This document shows, piece after piece, positions 1 to 6,272 of a DNA stretch of 8,536 bases. The stretch covers positions 1-8,536 of the forward strand of contig CAKRNX010000096.1 of assembly GCA_934371475.1 (NCBI GenBank). Direction: 5' to 3'. Numbering within the stretch: position 1 is the first letter of the stretch; every line of letters begins with the position of its first letter. The notes beneath the pieces were generated by a model. It saw only the letters and a list, made by a program, of their open reading frames with translations. It did not search any database and was not told where the DNA came from. Made by a program: the position numbers and the translations under genes. Origin of the DNA: an uncultured Lachnospiraceae bacterium (GTDB taxonomy: Bacteria; Bacillota; Clostridia; Lachnospirales; Lachnospiraceae).

Positions 1-1375
1 ATCCACATTGATTAAGATTATAACGGGTGTGCATCAGGCAGATGAGGGACAGATTTTCATAGATGGAAAGCAGACGGCTGTTCATTCACCTATTGAGGCC
101 AGGAGCCTGGGGATTGCGGCGATATATCAGGAGCTGAGTCTGATCGAGACGCTGTCCGTGGCGGAAAATATTTTCCTTGGACTGGAGCCTACATACTCTG
201 CGCTGGGGATCTGCCGCAGGAATGAGATTTATCAGAAGAGTCAGGCATACCTGGACGAATTTAAGATCAATATTGACTGCCGGAAGAAGGTTTCAGAGCT
301 GGGCATGGGACAGAAGAGGATTGTGGAGATTGTAAAAGCGTTGGCGATCAATTCCAAGATTCTGCTGTTGGACGAGCCTACCACAGGAATGAGCAAGGCA
401 GAGATTGATACCTTATTCAAGATTATGGAGATGCTAAAAAAGAAAAAGGTTACGATGATCTATATTTCTCATTATCTTGAAGAAATTTTCCGGGTATGCA
501 CGAGGGCTACCGTATTCCGGGATGGAAGAAATATTTCCGTGTTTGATATGGACAGCGTGACGGAAAAAGAGCTCATTTCTGCCATGATTGGCAGGGAAAT
601 AAGAGCTGAAAGACATACCAGAAATTATGACTGTGCCGGAAAAGAGACGGTCCTGAAGCTGGAACAGTTTCAGACGGATCGGATGAAGGCGCCTGTTTCC
701 ATGGAACTCCACAGGGGAGAGATCGTGGGAGTGACGGGGATTGTGGGAGCCGGGAAGAGCGAGCTGGCTCACAGCATTTTCGGAAATGCAAAGCAGCAGG
801 GCGGCAGAATATTCCTGAACGGGGATGAAGTGCATTTTGCTTCCCCCTGCGATACCAGAAAATATAAGATTGCATTCATCCCGGAGGACCGGAAAGAAGA
901 GGGACTGTTTTTGAATGATACGGTGGCCGACAATATGGTAGTGGCCAATGTCGGGAAATTCCAGAACCGGTTCGGGCTGCTGGATAAGAAAAAGAAGAAC
1001 CGGGTATGTACCGATATGGCGGAAAAGCTGCAGGTGATGCCGATGAAGCTGGATCTTCCGGTAGGAAATCTGTCAGGAGGAAACCAGCAGAAAGTAGTCA
1101 TCGCCAAGTGGCTGACGGGAGATCCTGATCTGGTCATTATGGATGAACCTACCAGAGGCATTGACGTGGGCGCAAAGGCAGAGATTTATCGCCTGATCCG
1201 CAGCCTGGCGGACGATGGGAAGGGAATGCTGATCATGTCCTCAGAGTTTGAGGAACTGATGAATCTGTGTGACCGCATTTTTGTCCTGTACAAAGGGGCT
1301 ATTGCCGGTGAACTGATGCCCGAAGAGGCGTCAAATGAAAAAATATTAGCACTTTCTTTAGGAGGCCGTGTATGA
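1..1375 (+). CDS. Sugar ABC transporter ATP-binding protein, RbsA-like (CUT2 family), 5'-partial
   Basis: This is the cytoplasmic ATPase of a ribose-type sugar importer, with two nucleotide-binding domains fused in one chain. The window edge cuts the first Walker A motif: the frame opens at base 2 with Ser-Thr-Leu, the end of a GKST-L motif, so the TTG at base 8 is internal and roughly 40 residues are missing. Counting from base 2, 457 residues are visible. Domain 1 has a Q-loop (YQE, about 42-44), a degenerate signature (LGMGQ, 100-104), Walker B (LLLDEP, D124/E125) and the switch His (ISH, H157). Domain 2 has Walker A (GIVGAGKS, 246-253), an intact signature (LSGGNQQ, 357-363) and Walker B (IMDEP, D381/E382); the switch His is replaced in MSSE, as is usual for the second RbsA domain. 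Its stop overlaps the permease start (ATGA), so the two are probably translationally coupled. Family assignment is firm; the sugar is not known. Confidence 0.95.
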   Translation, partial: STLIKIITGVHQADEGQIFIDGKQTAVHSPIEARSLGIAAIYQELSLIETLSVAENIFLGLEPTYSALGICRRNEIYQKSQAYLDEFKINIDCRKKVSELGMGQKRIVEIVKALAINSKILLLDEPTTGMSKAEIDTLFKIMEMLKKKKVTMIYISHYLEEIFRVCTRATVFRDGRNISVFDMDSVTEKELISAMIGREIRAERHTRNYDCAGKETVLKLEQFQTDRMKAPVSMELHRGEIVGVTGIVGAGKSELAHSIFGNAKQQGGRIFLNGDEVHFASPCDTRKYKIAFIPEDRKEEGLFLNDTVADNMVVANVGKFQNRFGLLDKKKKNRVCTDMAEKLQVMPMKLDLPVGNLSGGNQQKVVIAKWLTGDPDLVIMDEPTRGIDVGAKAEIYRLIRSLADDGKGMLIMSSEFEELMNLCDRIFVLYKGAIAGELMPEEASNEKILALSLGGRV

Positions 1376-2313
1376 AGAAGGGAAATGGGTTCACAAAATA
1401 TCTAAAAGGAGAACTGGAGTTATTACTGATACTGATCGGTTTGTGTGCGATTTTCTCAATAGCGTCTCCGTATTTCTTAAGTGCAAAAAACATTTTAAAC
1501 ATTACCAGGCAGATATCGGTCACGCTGATTATTGCCATCGGCATGCTGTGCGTGGTGCTGACGGGGGAGATTGACCTTTCCGTAGGTTCCTGCGCGGCAT
1601 TGGCCGGAGTGGGAAGCGCCTGGGCGCTGCTCCAGGGAATGCCGCAGGCTGTGGCGATCCTGTTTGCACTGGTGATCGGCATCGGAACGGGGCTGTTCAA
1701 CGGACTGATGTCTGTATACATGAAGATCCCGTCGTTCATTGTAACACTGGCATCCATGGGGATTTTCAGAGGCTGCGTAATGCTCTGGACAAACGGAAAA
1801 TCCATGTCGGGGCTTCCGGACAGTTTCGCACTCTGGGGAGCCAAATATGTGCTGAATGTGATCCCGGTATCTACTGTGATTATGGTGGTTCTGCTGGTGA
1901 TCAGTTTTGTAGTCATCCACAAGACGAAGCACGGTATTTACCTGAAGGCGATCGGTGCCAATACGGAGGCGGCCAGGCTTTCTACCATACCGGTGCAGAG
2001 GTACAAGCTGTATGCGTTTATCGTCAACGGGGCAATGTGCGCGGTGGGCGGAATTATTACAACGTCCAAGCTGCTGTCAGCGCAGCCTACCGCATGTGAA
2101 GGTATGGAGATGGATGTTCTGTCAGCCGTCATTCTTGGGGGCGCATCTCTGTCAGGAGGAGTAGGAACAATTACGGGGACTCTGATTGGCGCACTGATTA
2201 TCGGAGTAATTAATAATGGAATGAATTTGCTGGGAGTCACGGCATTTCTGCAGAGTATTGTAAAGGGGTTTATTATACTGGCGGCTGTGCTGATCCAGCG
2301 CAAGAAGAACTGA
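1372..2313 (+). CDS. Sugar ABC transporter permease, RbsC-like (BPD_transp_2 family)
   Basis: Membrane channel subunit of the importer, 313 residues, the normal length for RbsC-type permeases. It is strongly hydrophobic, with about 8-10 likely membrane segments (for example about 16-34, 48-66, 93-113, 164-184, 212-232, 265-283 and 290-308). The family motif GEIDLSVGS is at 65-73 (usual form GGIDLSVGS), and the conserved glycine-rich stretch GGASLSGGVGT lies at about 256-266. A cytoplasmic loop near 188-212 (GIYLKAIGANTEAARLS) is the likely contact with the ATPase. The start is fixed by an AGGAGG at 1360-1365, six bases before the ATG, and by the 4-base overlap with the ATPase gene. The binding-protein gene follows after 30 bases. 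It probably works as a homodimer with the tandem ATPase. Nothing looks broken. Confidence 0.95.
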   Translation: MKKGNGFTKYLKGELELLLILIGLCAIFSIASPYFLSAKNILNITRQISVTLIIAIGMLCVVLTGEIDLSVGSCAALAGVGSAWALLQGMPQAVAILFALVIGIGTGLFNGLMSVYMKIPSFIVTLASMGIFRGCVMLWTNGKSMSGLPDSFALWGAKYVLNVIPVSTVIMVVLLVISFVVIHKTKHGIYLKAIGANTEAARLSTIPVQRYKLYAFIVNGAMCAVGGIITTSKLLSAQPTACEGMEMDVLSAVILGGASLSGGVGTITGTLIGALIIGVINNGMNLLGVTAFLQSIVKGFIILAAVLIQRKKN

Positions 2314-2343
2314 ATTTAAATTTTATATAAGGAGGGTTTTACA

Positions 2344-3261
2344 ATGAAGAAAAAGGTACTGGGAGCTTTCTTATGCATGGGTATGATGGTGGCTGCAATG
2401 GGAACCATGGCTGTACAGGCGGAGGAAACCTATACGATAGGGTTTGCAGTTTCTACACTGTCGAATGATTTCTTCGTGGAGATGAAGGATGCGGCTGAGG
2501 CAAAGGCAGAAGAGATGGGGATTGATCTGGTTGTGCTGGATGCACAGGACGATACAAACACTCAGGCTACACAGGTGGAAGACCTGATCACAAAAGAAGT
2601 GGATCTGATTATTCTGAACCCGGTAGACTCTGATGGTATCGGTACTTCCACGATCGCCGCGAATGAGGCGGGGATCCCGGTAATTACAGTCACAAGACCT
2701 TCCAACAGCGGCGAAGTTGTGCAGCATCTGGATATTGATAACAAAGAGGCGGGCGCACTGGATGCGGAGCAGCTGATCAAAGATCTGGACGGCAAAGGAA
2801 AAGTAGCGATTCTGGAAGGTATCTCCGGTGCGCCGTCCTCTGTAGACAGACAGGCCGGCTTTATGGACAAGATTGAGGCGGACGCTCCGGATATTGAGGT
2901 AGTCGCTTCTCTGACCGCCAACTATTCCAGAGACGAGGCTGCAAATGTGACGGAAGACATTCTGCAGGCCAATCCGGAGCTGGATGCAATCTATGCACAC
3001 AATGATGAGATGGCGCTGGGCGCAGCCAGAACGGTAGCGGCAGCAGGAAGAGCAGATGAGCTCAGGATTTCCGGTATCGATGCAACGGCAGATGCCATCG
3101 AAGCGCTGAAAACGGGGGAAATGGCTGCGACAGTGCAGCAGCAGCCGGATCTTCAGATCGAGACGGCTCTGGAGAGTGCACTGAAAGTGCTGAATGGAGA
3201 AGAAGTAGACGCACTGGTAAATATTCCGCTGAAGCTTCTGACAAAGGCAGACGTAGAATAA
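2344..3261 (+). CDS. Sugar ABC transporter substrate-binding protein, RbsB-like
   Basis: Extracytoplasmic sugar-binding protein (periplasmic-binding-protein type I fold), 305 residues, last gene of the importer operon. The start has AAGGAGGG at 2329-2336, seven bases upstream. The N-terminus is a signal peptide: KKK (2-4), a hydrophobic stretch to about 24, and a signal-peptidase-I-like site VQA|EE after A26. Unusually for a Gram-positive binding protein, there is no lipobox; the only nearby Cys (C11) is preceded by Ala-Phe-Leu. From my recall of the E. coli RbsB structure, equivalents of most ribose-contacting residues are visible: N41, F43, F44, R118, R169, N220 (in AHNDEMALG), D246 and Q266. 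The Asp before the first Arg is Thr (T117), and one aromatic is Tyr (Y194). This supports a pentose or related sugar but leaves the exact ligand open. The C-terminal IPLKLLTK matches the family ending. Confidence 0.94.
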   Translation: MKKKVLGAFLCMGMMVAAMGTMAVQAEETYTIGFAVSTLSNDFFVEMKDAAEAKAEEMGIDLVVLDAQDDTNTQATQVEDLITKEVDLIILNPVDSDGIGTSTIAANEAGIPVITVTRPSNSGEVVQHLDIDNKEAGALDAEQLIKDLDGKGKVAILEGISGAPSSVDRQAGFMDKIEADAPDIEVVASLTANYSRDEAANVTEDILQANPELDAIYAHNDEMALGAARTVAAAGRADELRISGIDATADAIEALKTGEMAATVQQQPDLQIETALESALKVLNGEEVDALVNIPLKLLTKADVE

Positions 3262-3280
3262 GTAATTGAACCGAATCAAG

Positions 3281-3302
3281 CAAGGATGCCTCGGCATTCT
3301 TG
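3281..3302 (+). other. Short stem-loop after the transporter operon
   Basis: CAAGGATGCC at 3281-3290 pairs with GGCATTCTTG at 3293-3302, with one G-U pair at 3285/3298. The innermost C-G pair must open, giving a nine-pair stem and a CUCG tetraloop. No T-run follows, so alone it is not a good terminator. It sits 19 bases after the binding-protein stop and just before the terminator hairpin, so it could protect the mRNA 3' end or stabilise the transporter messages. Confidence 0.5.
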
Positions 3303-3308
3303 AATAAA

Positions 3309-3354
3309 AACATAAAAATGGAGGTCCGGCGTTGAGGACCTCTGTTTTTATGTT
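3309..3354. terminator. Bidirectional Rho-independent terminator between convergent genes
   Basis: The GC-rich core GAGGTCC (3321-3327) pairs with GGACCTC (3336-3342) around an 8-base loop. The stem continues through two G-U pairs into an A/T-rich arm: CATAAAAA (3311-3318) with TTTTTATG (3345-3352), plus two A-T pairs. The plus strand has a T-run straight after the core and the minus strand has the mirrored one. It can therefore end both the sugar transporter operon from the left and the Cro/CI-type gene from the right. Confidence 0.85.
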
Positions 3355-3391
3355 ATGTTATAGGAAATTACGATAATTTCCTATAACATAA
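3353..3391. repeat. Perfect 18-bp inverted repeat with 3-base centre
   Basis: TTATGTTATAGGAAATTA (3353-3370) and its exact reverse complement (3374-3391) are separated by CGA. No mismatch occurs in 18 pairs. It abuts, and shares two bases with, the terminator hairpin. The stem is AT-rich with no T-run specific to one strand, so it is not an ordinary terminator. It may be a dispersed palindromic element, a small non-autonomous mobile-element relic, or a binding site. The sequence alone cannot decide. Confidence 0.8.
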
Positions 3392-3454
3392 GCCTCCGGC
3401 AAAACAATACCGGGATTACAGTGAGAGTACGGAACACGTATACGGATTAATGCA

Positions 3455-3688
3455 TCATACACGGAAATCAAACAGATTTTTCACCGGAACATCCAGCGCA
3501 TCGGCGATATCAAAGAGAATATCCAGAGAGATGGATTTTTCCATATTCGGGGCTTCAAGATTGCTGATATGTGTTCTGCTGATATTTACTTTCTCAGCCA
3601 GCTCCAACTGCGTGAACCCCTTGAGTTTCCGATAATAGGCAATGGTCAGCCCCAGCTGACGGTATTCTGATTTGTGCTTTTCAGACAT
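3455..3688 (-). CDS. Small Cro/CI-family (XRE, HTH_3) DNA-binding protein
   Basis: A 77-residue protein made almost entirely of one Cro/CI-type helix-turn-helix domain. The core lies at about 12-68: the first helix (LGLTIAYYRKLKG), then the HTH (TQLELAEKVNISRTHISNLE, 26-45), then a closing helix (LDILFDIADALDV). There is no sensor, peptidase or oligomerisation domain, so it probably binds DNA as a dimer. The start is supported by AAAGGAG on the minus strand (plus positions 3698-3704), nine bases upstream. It is convergent with the sugar operon and divergent from the two-component operon. Candidate operator motifs (TGCAAA) lie about 130-160 bases upstream of its start, so autoregulation is plausible. 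There is no toxin partner, phage gene or recombinase beside it. The target is unknown. Confidence 0.88.
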   Translation of the reverse strand: MSEKHKSEYRQLGLTIAYYRKLKGFTQLELAEKVNISRTHISNLEAPNMEKSISLDILFDIADALDVPVKNLFDFRV

Positions 3689-3819
3689 ACGTGATTTCTC
3701 CTTTGAACTTTATAAATTAATAGCGCTGCAGAGGTTTTACGGCCGTCTGATGAACGCTGATATGTCGAAACGATTGAGTTTAGTGTAGTATTTCCACAAT
3801 TAAAAGAAAACAATCTCCC

Positions 3820-3849
3820 ATTTTGCAAATGCAAACTGTAGTGCAAAAT
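3820..3849. promoter_or_regulatory. Candidate operator: nested TTTGCA/TGCAAA inverted repeats
   Basis: ATTTTGCA at 3820-3827 and TGCAAAAT at 3842-3849 form a perfect 8-bp inverted repeat with a 14-base spacer. Inside it, TTTGCA and TGCAAA (3830-3835) form a second one with a 2-base spacer. Nested half-sites like this suit a dimeric repressor such as the adjacent Cro/CI-type protein. No binding consensus is known to me, so the link is inference from position. Confidence 0.35.
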
Positions 3850-4021
3850 ATGACATAGTTTCAGCAGTGCAGAATCCCGCTGCGTGTGTGAAAAAGACTC
3901 TTTGTGAGCGATATGCATTATGTTGCGGCAGGAATACCGGGCATTCCTGAATTGCAAAAGCAAAAGAGGATGACGCTGAAAGATTTAAAGAAAGTGTAAT
4001 GAAAAGGTAAAGGTAAGTTAT

Positions 4022-4050
4022 TTGACGAAAGACAGCCGGACAGGTAGAAT
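4022..4050 (+). promoter_or_regulatory. Sigma-A-type promoter of the two-component operon
   Basis: TTGACG (4022-4027) and TAGAAT (4045-4050) are separated by exactly 17 bases, each box one base from consensus. Transcription would begin near 4057, giving a short leader of about 28 bases before the response regulator ATG at 4085. This is the best promoter match in the window. Confidence 0.7.
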
Positions 4051-4084
4051 AAAAGGAAGATAAAGAGAGAAGGATAGGGCGGCT

Positions 4085-4738
4085 ATGATTAAAATTTTAA
4101 TAGTGGATGATGAGGAAGCGATTGCCAATCTGATACGGATGAATCTGGTAAAGGCCGGATATCAGTGTGAGACGGCTTCTGATGGAGTGGAGGCGGCCAA
4201 TCTGATTTCAGAGCAGACGTATGACCTGATTTTGTTAGATATTATGCTTCCTGGACTAAACGGATATGAGGTGCTGGAGTATGCCAAAACGGTGGATATT
4301 CCTGTGATCTTTCTTACCGCTATGGGCGATACGGCGCAGAAGGTGAAAGGGCTGAAGATGGGAGCAGAGGATTACATTGCCAAACCGTTTGAAATTTCAG
4401 AGCTCCTGGCCAGAGTGGAGACGGTGCTGCGCCGTTACCGCAAGGCGGAAAAACAGCTGCAGCTGTTTGATATCGAGATTAACACAGCTTCGCGCTCTGT
4501 CAGCCGTGCGGGTGCAGAGGTTGAGCTGACACCCAAGGAATATGAACTGCTGCTGCTTTTTGTGCGAAACAAGAACCGGGCGCTGTACCGGGAGATGATC
4601 TATGAGAATGTCTGGGGCGGAGAGTATAACAGCACAGGGCGGACGGTAGACCTGCATGTACAGCGTCTTAAAAAGAAACTGGGGCTGGAGGATCATATTC
4701 AGGCAGTCTACAAGATCGGTTATCGTCTGGTTGTATAG
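4085..4738 (+). CDS. OmpR/PhoB-family response regulator
   Basis: DNA-binding response regulator, 217 residues, close to the usual length. The receiver domain occupies about 1-115, with the acidic pair D8/D9, the phosphoacceptor D52 (LLDIMLPG), the switch Thr T78 and the invariant K100 (AKPF). A winged-helix output domain follows at about 125-217: TPKEYELLLLFVRNKNRALYR near 149-169, then the recognition-helix region RTVDLHVQRLKKKL (186-199) and the C-terminal hairpin YKIGYRLV. All residues needed for phosphotransfer are present. The start has a GAAGGA at 4069-4074, ten bases upstream, and an excellent promoter just before it. The kinase gene follows after 23 bases, so the two are a cognate pair. 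As a PhoB-type regulator it would be expected to bind direct repeats with about an 11-base period; such repeats occur at 7362-7400. Confidence 0.95.
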   Translation: MIKILIVDDEEAIANLIRMNLVKAGYQCETASDGVEAANLISEQTYDLILLDIMLPGLNGYEVLEYAKTVDIPVIFLTAMGDTAQKVKGLKMGAEDYIAKPFEISELLARVETVLRRYRKAEKQLQLFDIEINTASRSVSRAGAEVELTPKEYELLLLFVRNKNRALYREMIYENVWGGEYNSTGRTVDLHVQRLKKKLGLEDHIQAVYKIGYRLVV

Positions 4739-4761
4739 ATGCCGGACACGAGGAGGAAAGT

Positions 4762-6228
4762 ATGAAACTGTCCTGGAAGATTTTTTTTATAACCACGCCG
4801 ATTTTTTCCCTGTTTCTTACGGTGTTCGGATGCTGGATGGTAGATCAGAGTTTTCAGAGTAGTCTGAAGCAGCAGGAGGAACGCTGCCTGATGGAAAACC
4901 AGATGTTTCAGAATTCCTATGAGCTGACGTGGAATGCGCTGTCGGAGGCGCAGAAAGAACAGACCACGGTGCAGATGGTGGTAAAAAGTTTTTCGCAGAA
5001 ACATGAGAACCGCAGCGGAAATGTGAGAATCTACGGAGAGGATGGAAAGGTTCTGTATCAGGACAATGTGCTGCAGGTGGAGAATTGCCTGCTTGAACGG
5101 CTGAATGAGGACGAGAATGTGGGAAGTGAGGTTGTATCCCGCGGCGATGAGGTCTACTATGTGGTGTTAAGCCGCAGCAGTTTTGGCGTCTATATTGAAA
5201 CAACGAAAGATATCACAAAAGTATTTGCTAACAGGGCGGATATGTTTGCGCAGTACCGGATGGGAAGCATGTTCCTGACTGTTCTGGTGGGAAGCGTGAT
5301 TCTGATAGCGCTGTTTCTGGTGATGCGCAATATGAAAAAGCTTTCCCGCGCTACAAGACAGTTTGCCGGAGGAAATTATGATATCCGGGTGAAGATCAAA
5401 AGCAATGATGAGATCGGTATGCTGGCAGATGATTTTAACTGGATGGCCAATACAATGAGCAGCCAGATGGAAAAAATGCAGGATACGGTCCGCGGGCAGG
5501 AAGAGTTTACGGCAGCGTTTGCCCATGAGCTGAAAACGCCGCTGACATCAATTATCGGTTACGCGGATACGATCAGGCAGATGGAGCTGAGCCGGGAAGA
5601 GACCGATATGTGTGCGGGTTATATTTACAGTCAGGGGAAGAGGCTTCAGTCTCTTTCCTACAAACTGCTGGAGCTGTCCATGGCCGACAGGAAAGAGATC
5701 GAGCTGGAGGAGATCTTTGTGTTGGATCTGATGCGGGATCTGGAGCAGGTCAGCGGGCCGGCTATGCAGGAGAAACAGATTGCGCTGAAGGTGGAGTCGG
5801 AGGCGGGATATATCTACGGCGACAGAGATCTTCTGATGTCACTTTTCCTGAATTTGCTGGACAATGCGAGGAAGGCTTCGGAACCTGGGACACAGATTGT
5901 GCTGAAAGGGTGGTATCATCCGGGCGGATATATGATTTCCGTAAAGGATCAGGGTGCGGGGATACCGCAGGAGGAGCTGTCCAAGATTACGGAGGCTTTT
6001 TATATGGTGGACAAGTCCAGATCCCGCAAAGAAGGCGGAGCAGGGCTTGGTCTGGCGCTGTGCCGCAAGATTGTTCAGCTGCACGGTGCTGTGTGGACTT
6101 TTGAGAACTGCCCGGAAGGCGGACTGAAAGTGTCGGTACATTTTTGCAGCGGGACGGGGCAGCACGGAGACAGCGATATGAAAAAAGACCGAAAAAGGAA
6201 AAAGAGTCGGAAAAACGATGATATTTGA
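4762..6228 (+). CDS. Membrane sensor histidine kinase (HAMP, HisKA, HATPase_c)
   Basis: Cognate sensor kinase of 488 residues. Order of parts: first membrane segment (about 6-27), an extracytoplasmic domain of about 140 residues (28-168, no clear ligand motif), second membrane segment (about 170-188), HAMP linker (about 189-240), then the H-box FAHELKTPLTSIIGYAD with phosphoacceptor H255. The ATPase domain has the N-box (NLLDNA, N364/N368), the G1 box DQGAG (396-400), the F-box EAFYMVDKS and the G2 box GGAGLGLAL (425-433), so the catalytic core is complete. AGGAGG at 4751-4756, five bases from the ATG, fixes the start. The kinase core normally ends near residue 462; here a highly basic tail of about 26 residues (MKKDRKRKKSRK within it) follows, and its coding DNA resembles the start of the next gene, with which it overlaps by 11 bases. 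Signal sensed: unknown. Confidence 0.95.
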   Translation: MKLSWKIFFITTPIFSLFLTVFGCWMVDQSFQSSLKQQEERCLMENQMFQNSYELTWNALSEAQKEQTTVQMVVKSFSQKHENRSGNVRIYGEDGKVLYQDNVLQVENCLLERLNEDENVGSEVVSRGDEVYYVVLSRSSFGVYIETTKDITKVFANRADMFAQYRMGSMFLTVLVGSVILIALFLVMRNMKKLSRATRQFAGGNYDIRVKIKSNDEIGMLADDFNWMANTMSSQMEKMQDTVRGQEEFTAAFAHELKTPLTSIIGYADTIRQMELSREETDMCAGYIYSQGKRLQSLSYKLLELSMADRKEIELEEIFVLDLMRDLEQVSGPAMQEKQIALKVESEAGYIYGDRDLLMSLFLNLLDNARKASEPGTQIVLKGWYHPGGYMISVKDQGAGIPQEELSKITEAFYMVDKSRSRKEGGAGLGLALCRKIVQLHGAVWTFENCPEGGLKVSVHFCSGTGQHGDSDMKKDRKRKKSRKNDDI

Positions 6229-6272
6229 AAAAAAGGACAGAAAAAGGACAGAAAAAAGAGTCAGAGAGCGGG
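6178..6272 (+). repeat. Imperfect purine-rich direct repeat spanning the kinase/partner gene junction
   Basis: An A/G-rich stretch near 6181 encodes Lys-Lys-Asp-Arg-Lys-Arg at the end of the kinase. A similar stretch near 6230 encodes the same six residues near the start of the next protein. The copies are 49 bases apart, which is not a multiple of three, yet each is read in its own gene's frame. Both are followed by AAAGAGTC a short way on (about 6201 and 6255). It looks like a diverged tandem duplication across the gene junction, though simple low-complexity convergence is possible. Confidence 0.5.

Larger units (their letters stand above)
3689..4084. other. Divergent intergenic region with candidate operators
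   Basis: These 396 bases separate the leftward Cro/CI-type gene from the rightward response regulator gene. They hold an inverted repeat ATTTTGCA (3820-3827)/TGCAAAAT (3842-3849) with a nested TTTGCA-AA-TGCAAA, and another TGCAAAA at 3953-3959. A 7-bp hairpin CAGGAAT/ATTCCTG lies at 3929-3949, and the response-regulator promoter at 4022-4050. For the leftward gene only a weak promoter candidate is visible: TTGTTT, 17 bases, TACTAC on the minus strand (plus positions 3785-3813). I see no convincing protein-coding gene here. Confidence 0.6.

Noticed and set aside
1299..1922. Minus-strand open frame of 207 codons opposite the permease
   Set aside because: It runs across the ATPase/permease junction and lacks any recognisable motif; it is a shadow of the real permease gene.
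2371..3297. Long minus-strand open frame opposite the binding-protein gene
   Set aside because: Its product is rich in Cys, Arg and His in the manner of an antisense shadow, and the plus strand carries a clear RbsB-like protein with a strong ribosome binding site.
3392..3454. Possible small hairpin GCC-TCC-GGC and other signals between the palindrome and the Cro/CI-type gene
   Set aside because: A three-pair stem with a three-base loop is not meaningful, and no other signal is visible in this short gap.
3646..3963. Minus-strand open frame of 105 codons covering most of the divergent intergenic region
   Set aside because: It starts at a TTG with no ribosome binding site, overlaps the start of the Cro/CI-type gene in another frame, and its Ser/His/Cys-rich product resembles no protein family.
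3913..3999. Plus-strand 28-codon open frame starting MHYVAAGIPGIPEL
   Set aside because: No good ribosome binding site, and the GIPGIP part is explained by the CAGGAAT/ATTCCTG inverted repeat. It also precedes the mapped promoter candidate.
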